Source: a virus. Taken from it: a stretch of 64,000 nucleotides of DNA. Position numbers and translations under genes: made by a program. The notes under the pieces are model-generated. The model worked only from the letters and a program-made list of their open reading frames with translations, made no database searches and had not been told where the DNA came from. Shown piece after piece: positions 31,912 through 41,400 of this stretch (within the stretch, counting starts at the first letter, position 1; each line of letters starts with the position of its first letter). The stretch spans positions 1 through 64,000 of the IMG/VR virus record IMGVR_UViG_3300010354_020206; one strand, 5' to 3'.

Positions 31912-34263
31912 TTAAAATAAACTTATTACTGGATTTCTTCTTGGCACAGGCTGGTTTCCATAACTTTGTACTGCACCAATGTCTAGCTTCTGAGTTGAAT
32001 TAGTGCCCTCAAATGAGGTTGGAAGAGCATGGCCAATCAATTGCTCACCACTTCCAGTGGAAGAATTTAATGTAAAGTCTACATAGTCAAGGCCAATGTG
32101 AACAAATGGAGAAGTTGACAATGTAATTGCGCCCACCTGTGATACAACTGCAGGGTTTGACTCAACCTGATTGCCACCGTTATTATAATACGCATTATTG
32201 TAAATTCTGTTCAATCCGAATGCGAATGTTGTATCCATGTCAATTAAGATACCATGATCTGCACCATTTGTAAATAAAGAATTACTTACTACAATGTTGC
32301 CTGATTTTCTGAAATTAACTCCAGATTTTGAACAATCATTAATTGTTAAAAAACTTAATTTTGTATCAGTACATTCATCAGCTATAATCCCATTGCCATT
32401 ATTAGTTAAGCCTCCAAAAATTTTGTGAAAAATTGAATACTCTACCCTTAAAGACATTGAATTTGCGTAAATTCCACAACCTGCAATGTTATCAAAATAA
32501 CAATTATTTACATTTAAATGATTTGCTGAGCCTACATAAATTCCAGCGGACATAGCTGAGTTAGTTAAAATATCACTTACCCTAGTTGATTCGATCCAAA
32601 TAGCTTGGCTGCTGCCAGTTCCAAAATAAAAAGATGTATGAGCAGAATTATGAAACCAACAATTTAAAATAAGAAGACTTTTGTTTGTAGATGTTAATAA
32701 TTTTTCAGCAAAATCATTTCCATCTACTTCAATGTTTATAATTTGTATTTTATCTCCATTGATGTCTATTGCTCCACTGCCAGTTGTATAGTCATAAAGA
32801 GCAGGACTTACACCAGTGTCAACAATCAAAACAGGCCTATTTGCTCTATCGAAACGAGTAGCTTGATACCCTGACAGAGACATGTTTGATAAAACAATAG
32901 GTTCATAAAGAGTATAATTTGCAGCTTTCAAGTGTGCAATAGAATTATATGAAAACTCAGTAGAATGCTCATTAACACTTAGTAAATTATTAGTTGCACC
33001 ACCCAAATAACCATATCCACCAGTTGATCCAATTGCTGCTATAAAATAATCGGAGCAAACAAGAGCTTGATTAGAATTTACATTTAGAATTTCCAATCTC
33101 AAAGAACCTTTATTTTTTAAAAAAGGCGAATAATCTCCATTTCCCCAAATACTAGCAGTATTCCAACTCACGCCGATTGCTACTGCTAAACCAGTATCTA
33201 CATTTGCCCAAGCCAAAGTAGAAGTATTGTATTGGTACAAGTGCATCAAATTTAAATTTTGAAAACCAGTTGACGTTTTACGACCAAGTCGAACATAATT
33301 TGATGCATCAGGAGTTGAATCAAAATTGATTACTATCCAATACCTACCTGGGGACAAATTAGAATTAACAGAAACATCCACCCATTGAGCAGATGAACCC
33401 AAAGTATTAGCATTTATTCCCCCACTAGCCAAAATTGTACTCGAGGGGGCACCTGAGTTATTTGTTCTAAGTTCTAGAAATAAATCTCCTGATGGTGAGC
33501 CTACGGCCCATAGCACTGCAGAAATTTGTTTGATAACTTTTGTCTCTGTGATATCAAACCAAGCCGCAAACAAATAATTATTTGTTTTGCCAATTTCTAC
33601 ATAATTTGAAACATCAACCAAGGAAGCGGCTTTTGATCTGAAACCTATGTTGTTATTTTCTAAATAAATAAAGTTTCCGACGTCATTGGCAACAAAATTT
33701 CTGTCAGTGCTGATAAGCTGAAAAACATTACCTTTGTCCGGCAAAGCTGAAACTAAAATGCTGGTAAATGATGTTGAAAATGAATTTAATGATAAATTAG
33801 TTCCTATGGAAGAAGCTACTTCACCGCCCCCATAATTTTGCAGTTGTGCATAAGTAGATGAACCAGCTAATTCTCTAATAAATACTTGATAGTGATCAAA
33901 TGGATAACCAGGATCTGCAGGTGAGTTTATACTAACTGTTTTTCCATTTGGAATGAAATCTGCATATTCAACTAACTCAGATTTTGCTTTGATTTCACCA
34001 TTGCCGCCAAGCGCTACATAACGGATACCTATGTAATAGGTTCCTCCTGGGAAAGAACCGCCATTCAGCAAACTCCAAGAAGGTATTCCAGGTTTAAATA
34101 AATCAGCATTATCTAATTCTAAATCATCATACGTTATTAACTGATAATTTGAACCATAAGAATAATTTAAGCCTGCATTCTGGTTAGAACTATTAAAGCC
34201 AGCTCCTGATTTTTCTGTACCTGTACTTTTAATTTCCCAGTCTATGTTATGATTAATTGCCAT
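31912..34263 (-). CDS. Tail spike-like protein with right-handed beta-helix
   Basis: A 783-residue virion-type protein. The N-terminal 420 residues are Ser/Gly/Asn-rich beta domains (SWSLLNGGSFPGGTYYIGI), probably for attachment and a carbohydrate-binding-like fold. Residues about 500-720 show the repeated strand-turn pattern of a parallel beta-helix: INIEVDGNDF, LLILNCWFHN, LNVNNCYFDNI, RVEYSIFHKIFG, IVVSNSLFTNG, with stacked Asn and Cys. Such helices form phage tail spikes that bind or cut polysaccharides. No lyase or hydrolase active site was identified. It is transcribed with the nitrilase gene that follows. Confidence 0.82.
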   Translation of the reverse strand: MAINHNIDWEIKSTGTEKSGAGFNSSNQNAGLNYSYGSNYQLITYDDLELDNADLFKPGIPSWSLLNGGSFPGGTYYIGIRYVALGGNGEIKAKSELVEYADFIPNGKTVSINSPADPGYPFDHYQVFIRELAGSSTYAQLQNYGGGEVASSIGTNLSLNSFSTSFTSILVSALPDKGNVFQLISTDRNFVANDVGNFIYLENNNIGFRSKAASLVDVSNYVEIGKTNNYLFAAWFDITETKVIKQISAVLWAVGSPSGDLFLELRTNNSGAPSSTILASGGINANTLGSSAQWVDVSVNSNLSPGRYWIVINFDSTPDASNYVRLGRKTSTGFQNLNLMHLYQYNTSTLAWANVDTGLAVAIGVSWNTASIWGNGDYSPFLKNKGSLRLEILNVNSNQALVCSDYFIAAIGSTGGYGYLGGATNNLLSVNEHSTEFSYNSIAHLKAANYTLYEPIVLSNMSLSGYQATRFDRANRPVLIVDTGVSPALYDYTTGSGAIDINGDKIQIINIEVDGNDFAEKLLTSTNKSLLILNCWFHNSAHTSFYFGTGSSQAIWIESTRVSDILTNSAMSAGIYVGSANHLNVNNCYFDNIAGCGIYANSMSLRVEYSIFHKIFGGLTNNGNGIIADECTDTKLSFLTINDCSKSGVNFRKSGNIVVSNSLFTNGADHGILIDMDTTFAFGLNRIYNNAYYNNGGNQVESNPAVVSQVGAITLSTSPFVHIGLDYVDFTLNSSTGSGEQLIGHALPTSFEGTNSTQKLDIGAVQSYGNQPVPRRNPVISLF

Positions 34264-34351
34264 TTGTGTTTTTTCTAGATTGATTTACTATTTAATTCAA
34301 GCTTAAATGGTTTGAATTCCTTCATTTGTATAAAGCATTAAGGAGTATAAC

Positions 34352-35497
34352 ATGGGTTTATTATTTTTAGATTCATTTGATGATAGATATTTTGCAGCAG
34401 GTTCTTCCTATGCATCTTACCACGCAAAATGGGATGATATTTCAGAAGATGCGGCAGGTGGTTATTTATTAGAACAAGTTACGGGTAGAACTGGTAAAGC
34501 TTGTAAATTAGGGGGCAATTCTTATCTTAATAAAACTGGACTCAATATCGTATTTCAAGCTTTGACTTGGGGTGTAGCATTAAAAGTAACATCTGCTCCC
34601 GTATCGGAAACATCAATTGTAACAGTCAAAATAACATCAGGGCTAGATACATATTACATAACATACAAGCTTTTGGCAAGCTTATATGTTAAAGTTTATG
34701 ATACAACTGGATTGGAATTGGCAACATCATCATCGGCATTAAGCTTAAATACTTTTTATTACATTGAATCTTCGGTTGACATTAGTGGCTCGACTATTAC
34801 CTTATATAAGGATGGTTCCAATTGGTTTTCTGTGCCAAATGTAGCTCCTGCTGCTTTGGTCGAAGCAACTATTGATGCAATTAAATTCAGTGGTGGAATT
34901 ACTATTGATGATCTTTATTTAACCAATAACAACTCTTCAAGATTAGGCTCAATTAAAATAGACGCAGTGGTGCCAAATGCAAATACTTCACTTACAAGAG
35001 CAAATCCATGGACCGCAAATTATACAAATGTAGATGAATGTTATCAAGCTAACCACGATGGAACGACAACTTATGATGTTAGCAATACAGCTTCTCCAAG
35101 TAGTGTTTCATATAATTTCACTGATGCTTCATCAATGAACTTGTATGGAATACAATCATGTTGTTGGGTTTCTTCCTATAAAATTACTGGATCTCCCGGC
35201 AACATTACTTTTAGTGCAATCACAAATGTTTCAGGCACAGATTACGAATACGCAACAACAAAGATTTTGGCCCCTAGTAGTCCTGCTGTGTGGTCATTAT
35301 TGAGGGGAGTTTGGGAAAACAACCCAGCAACTTCCACATCTTGGACAACTTCAACTTACAATAGTGCGGAATTTGGAGTAAAATCATCAGGACATGTATC
35401 AGGACAAAGTTCTGGCTATTTGACTGCAATTACATTAGAAATGGGTTACATAGCTACAGCACCTGAAGCAGGCTCCAGAGTATTCATTATCTCTTAA
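34352..35497 (+). CDS. LamG/concanavalin-like virion protein
   Basis: A 381-residue beta-rich protein. The start GLLFLDSFDDRYFA followed by GRTGKACKLGGNSYL, then YYIESSVDISGSTITLYKDG and IDDLYLTNN is the common pattern of phage structural proteins with a LamG-like jelly roll. The second part (NANTSLTRANPW...) is another beta domain also seen with it. These proteins usually decorate tails or capsids and bind glycans. An AAGGAG site precedes the ATG. The gene is convergent with the giant fibre gene, and their stop codons share the bases TTAA at 35494-35497. Confidence 0.8.
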   Translation: MGLLFLDSFDDRYFAAGSSYASYHAKWDDISEDAAGGYLLEQVTGRTGKACKLGGNSYLNKTGLNIVFQALTWGVALKVTSAPVSETSIVTVKITSGLDTYYITYKLLASLYVKVYDTTGLELATSSSALSLNTFYYIESSVDISGSTITLYKDGSNWFSVPNVAPAALVEATIDAIKFSGGITIDDLYLTNNNSSRLGSIKIDAVVPNANTSLTRANPWTANYTNVDECYQANHDGTTTYDVSNTASPSSVSYNFTDASSMNLYGIQSCCWVSSYKITGSPGNITFSAITNVSGTDYEYATTKILAPSSPAVWSLLRGVWENNPATSTSWTTSTYNSAEFGVKSSGHVSGQSSGYLTAITLEMGYIATAPEAGSRVFIIS

Positions 35498-38400
35498 TCA
35501 TAGAATACAGTAATGTGAACTTCTGTGACACTTGTTTGAGTACTCATTTCTAACCATATGAAACTGTTCGCAGCAGCATTAGCATTTGCAAATGTTGTTG
35601 TTACATTGCCGGTGGTAGTACTCGTTGTAGATTGCGTAGCACTAAATACTGCAGTTCCCGAAGTTCTATCTGTTCCGTAATAAAGCTGCCAAGAAGATGT
35701 GGCTGAAGTTCCTCTAATCACTGAAACAACTTTAGTGAATTTGATTGCAGTATCTGTGTAAAACATAGTAATTCTATCCGAGCTTGTAGGACTTAAGATA
35801 GTAACAGATTTGCTATTTGGTTGGACAGTTACAGAATAATCACTTGTTATAGAATCTGGAGCCTTTAACGTTACACTATTCGAGCCGTTTGCAGCCAATT
35901 CAAAGAATTTAATTCCATAAGTATTTCCAGCACTAGCACCATAGGGCTGCAAATTCATAGATGTAGTGCCCACAGTTAGCAAAGCTGTGGCAAATGTGGA
36001 ATAAACTTCAAATAAATTTACAGACTGTGATGTAGTTCCTACAACTCTGAGTGGAGTTACAGTTGCCCCCTGAGCAGAAATTGTTAAATGCTGGCCTGAT
36101 GCAGAATAGTCCATTGCAGTTGCTGTAGTTATTGCACCAGTGGTTGAACTAGTATTACTAATTAAAATTTTACTAGTTGTAAATGAAGTTGCTCCTGTAC
36201 CTCCATTAGATACAGACAAAGTGCCAACACTAACAGTGCCAGAAGATGCTGATAGTGCACCTGATGCCGATCCTAATACTAAGCTTCCTGGAATTGATAC
36301 AACGCCAGAAGAATCTATTTTAAATCTATCTGTGAAAGATGCTGTACCAGTATCAACAGAAGACTTCCAAACTAAAGTCGCTAAAGGAGAAGCTCCACTC
36401 GTTACCTGAACTTCTTGTCTAAATCTTGCAGTGTTGTCAGCAGCAGCTGGTGTGGTATTCCAAACATGTCCAATAAATTCAAGAGCTGGTGAATGTTGAG
36501 CGGTTACCAAATTAGTAGCTGAAGAATTATTGGCTATCTGTAGGCCTAAGTAAGAATTTGTAGCTATATTATTTTTTGTTATTGCTAAATTGGAGGTTGT
36601 AGTATTAGATGATTGTAAGGTTAATCTTTGATCAGCGCCAACCCATGTAAAATTATTATCTGTACCAATGTTACCGGTATTATTGCCATACATAATTCTA
36701 TTAGCACCGATGGATGAAACACCAGTGCCACCATTGGCAACTGATAATGTTCCGACACTAACAGTACCTGATGAAGCTGACAATGCTCCGCTTGCAGAAC
36801 CAACTACCAATGACGAGGCAGTAATTGTTGCTGCACTAAAATTACCAGAACTGTCTCTTGAAACAATTGTGCTAACAGTGTTAGCACTAGTAGCGTTACT
36901 GGTGACAGTGAACGTCGTATTTACTGATGTATTAGCTGAAAAACTTGCAGATCCCGATAATCCAACTCCTGAGACTGCCAGAGTCAATGAAGCATCTTTG
37001 ATGTCGCCTGCAACCGCTATAGTATCAGTTGATGTTGGCAATGTTAGAGTATTGCTGGAAGGAGTAGATGATGCTTTGATTAAAGTTGTACCACTAGTTG
37101 TGCCACTGAAAATCAATCCTCCTGTTCCAATTGTTTTATTTGCAAGTGTTTGAGTATTGCTTAAAGTTGCCACTACAGTAGTGTCTACAGAGAAACTTGT
37201 ACCTGTTAAAGTAATACCAGTGCCATTGGTGTAAGTAGTATTGGTATCAGTGGCTGAAAGAGTTCCTGCTGAGAATGTTAAATTTGATCCAATAGTAACA
37301 CTGCTGAAGCCACCAGAACCATTTCCATATAAAATTGATGTGCCACTAGTGACAGGAGCATATAAAGATGACAAAGAAGGAATGTCATTGGCGACAAGAG
37401 CCCTGAAAGATGGCGCAGTTGCTGAACCTGTAGTTGGGCCCGCAAATACATAATTAGCAGTTGCTGTAGTAGTTCCAATTCCACCACTAGAAATAGCAAG
37501 GGCATTTGTTAAACTTAAAGTTGTAATGTTGGTAGTTGATAGGTAAGAGGTTGAACCAACTCCTAAGCCACCTGTAACAACTAAAGCGCCAGAGGTTGTT
37601 CCAGATGAAGTCTGAGAAGAGTTTATAGTTACTATACCAGAACTAGAAATTCCAAACTGGCTAGAATCAGAACTATCTACTATTGATAATAGGGGTTGTG
37701 ATTGTGATACAGCCCCCTTTAATTTTAATGGGGTAACAGTAGCGCCACTCGCAGTGATTGTTAAATTGTTTGAAGATGTTGAATAAACTACTGCGGAAGC
37801 CGACAACAAAGAACCAGTTGTGGTTGAACCGCTAATTATCATAGTACTGGTATTAGAAAATTCGGATGTACCTGTGCCGCCGTTTTCTACAAGTAACTGA
37901 TTAGTAACTGCTGCTGATTTTGATAAATCTATAGCTCCAAAAGCTGGCGCTCCTCCTGCTCCTGGTATTCTCAGAATTTGATCAGCAGTGCCTGATGTTG
38001 TAATGAAGGCACTTGTACCATTCCCTAAAATAACTGAATTTGTAGTAAATGTAGTTGCACCAGTTCCACCATTTGCCACCGTTAAAGCTGTGGATAAACT
38101 AACTGTTCCATTAATAGTTATGTTACTTGTTCCAGAAGTTGTGCCAACGACAATTGTTACAGAGCCTGTACCAAATGCTCCAATGTTAATGAATTTAGTA
38201 GCTGAACCAGAATGAGAGAACAAATTTAACGTTGAAGTGCCACTTGCACTATTATTTGCAGCCGTGGTCCCAATGTTAAAAATCGAAGTGGCATTAGTTC
38301 TGTGTAATAAATCAATTTGTTGGGCCGAAGTGCCAAAAGTAATAGTGCCTGTACTAGTATCTAAAAATGCAACATTCGCAACACTTGATCTTATTCTTCC

Positions 38401-41400
38401 AGAATTCAAATTTATTATAGTACCGGATCCAGCCGCTCCAGATGCTAATGTAATTGTTGTTGCGTTGGAAGCTGTAAAAGCAGTGCCGCTGAAAGCGAAT
38501 GAAGGATTTTGTATCGTTGCGGTTCCAGAAGATGTAGTTCCTAAAGTAACAGTTGTAGCTGACGAAGCAACTAAACTAGTTCCTGTAACATACACATCTT
38601 CTAAATAAGAATCTGAGCTTACTCCTATGCCCCCTGTAACTACTAAAGCTCCTGTAGAAGTGCTTGATGCAGCAGTTGAATTGGATAAAGTTAAAATACC
38701 TGTAGATGAGATAGTAACTAGAGAAGCATCAGAAGAATTTGTTATCTTCATCAATGGATCTGACTGTGAAGCTATTCCTTTCAGAACTAAAGGGGTAGCT
38801 GTTGTTGAACCAGCAGTAATTAATAAATGGGGGCCTGTAGATGAATAAGTTAAGTAAGTAGCATCATCTACTACAGTTGAACCATTAGAATCTTTATAAT
38901 AAGCTAATTTATATTGATCGCCTGCACTGACGGTTCCAGAACCAGAACCAGATGCGTCGTTGGCCCATGATAAAGTGACAACTCCAGAAGTTGGAGCAGA
39001 TGCAGATAAAACTTGCCCGCTTGTTGGGGCCGATGATGGTAAAACATAAGTATAAGATGTTGTTATTGAATCTGGGGCTTTCAATCCAATATATTCAGAA
39101 CCTGACAATTCTCCAAATCTTAATTCAAATGTGTTCCCGGCGCTTACACCATGTGGTGAGAATAAAAGATTTGATGTTGAATGAATTATGTTAGCAGATG
39201 TTTCTATAACGCCAGTAGTAGACAAAGAATTACTGATCAAAAGTCTGCTGGTTACAAAAGATGAAACACCAGTGCCACCATTTGTAACAGAAAGAACACT
39301 AGTACCCACTGTAGCAGATGAAGCTAAATTGATACTTCCAAAGCCAATACTTGTGCCACTTCTTCTTAAAATTTGATGATCTGTAGCAGCAATTATTTCG
39401 CCAAAATTTCCAGCACTATCTGTATTTCTGCCAACAACTGACAGACCAGACGCGTTTGAATTAACGATTTTAGCAAACGTTATTGCATTGCTAGAAATTG
39501 TAGCCGCGAATGAACTAGTTCCTGAGCCTGTGACATCACCTGTCAAAGTAATTGTTTGATCGCCTGAGTTAGTTCCTGAAATTATTGAAGTTGTAGAAAC
39601 AGTTAAGTTTCCTGACAAAGAAATAGTTCTATTTTCATTATTAACACTTAAATTAAGTGTCCTGTCCTCTGTAAGATTTTCCGAATCAGTAATTTTTAAA
39701 TAATGAGATGATAATGTGTCATCCCTTAAATGTATGTCACCAAAATAAGCATTTTGCGTAGAAGATGTAGAATTTGATAAAGCATCAGTGATTCCATAGC
39801 CAGATAACGTAGTAGGTTTAGAAGTTATGTTTGAAAAAGCAGGCGAAATAGTAGAAGCAACACCAATTGAAGTAATTCTGCCCTTGGAATCAACAGTAAA
39901 CGGGGTAATAGAAGTTGTGCTGTTATTGTATGTTCCAGCAGTTACACCAGATGCTGCTAATGTAGCAGCAAAAGAAGAGGTTCCTGAGCCTGTAACATCA
40001 CCTGTCAAAGTAATTGTTTGGTCACCAGTGTTAGTACCAGATAACGTTGTATCACCACTCAAAATTATTGTTCGATTAAAGTCTCCTGTGTTTATACTAA
40101 GAGTTCTAGTTGTTGATAAATCTGCTATATTTAAAATCTGCAAATAATTGCTTGGATTAGTAGTTGTATCGTATAAATTAACATTCCCAAAATATCCAGA
40201 TTGAGTTGAAGAAGTGGAATTTGACAAAGCGTCAGTAATTCCATACCCGGATAGTGTAGTAGGTTTAGAAGTAATACTTGAAAAAGAAGGAGTCAATGTT
40301 ACAGTGCTTCCTGTAGAAGTTATTCTACCTTTTGAATCCACTGTAAATGGAGTAATCGAAGTTGTACTATTATTATACGTTCCAGCAGTTACTCCCGAAG
40401 TTGATAAAGTTGCGGCAAAAGAAGTCGTTCCCGAACCTGTAACATCACCTGTTAAAGTAATTGTTTGGTCACCAGTGTTAGTACCTGAAATTTCAGAATT
40501 AGCTGCAATTGTTAAAGTTCTATCTCCATCATTTGTTTTTATGTTCAAAGTTCTAGAAGTAGAAAGATTATCAAAATTTACTATTTGAAGATAACGTCGT
40601 GTAGCATTAGTATCACTTTCTAAAAGATAAATGCTGTTAAAATAACCATCTTGAGTAGAATTTATGGCACTTGATAAAGCCCCCAAATTTGTTAAAGCCT
40701 CAGCAGCTGTAGATGCATTAGTGCCTCCACTTGCTATTGGAAGTTTACCAGAAATTGCTGCAGCTTGATCTAAACTAACAGTCCCCCATGTGGGAGTTCC
40801 GCCTGAGCCTGACACAAATACTTTGTATTGACTTGAAGTAGCAGTTAATGTTACTGCAGACGTACCTGTGCCAACTAGCACAGCATTGGATGTTAGAGAT
40901 GAAGTGCCTGTGCCCCCTTTACCTACAGTGAGCGCATCGCCTGAAATGTCTGTAAATGTTAAAGCCCTAAATGTTGGTGCAGCAGCAGCGCCTGTAGTTG
41001 GCCCAGCTAATACTGTGTTGGCGTTTTGATTTGCTAATGTGACTGTTAGAGTGCCTGATGTTGTTACTGGATTATTGCTGACAGTAAAAATATTAGGCAT
41101 ACTTAAATCTACACTAGTAACAGTTCCATTGCCAGTTCCAGCCCCAATGGCAGTTCTAAAAGCAGCGCCAGTAAGCAAGTTAACAGATGTTGTGCTTATC
41201 TGTATGTATCTAATTGCAGTTGTAGACAATGTAAATAAAGCATCACCAAGAGCTGAAACTCCCAAATCTGTTCTAAAATCAGAGGCAGATCGTGCCGTTA
41301 CAGTATTGTCAGAATTAATTCGAATGAATGTTGTTGCGCCTGGGTTGCTAAGAGTAAAAATGTTAGAGCCTACGGTATTTGCACCTAAATCAGCTCTAAA

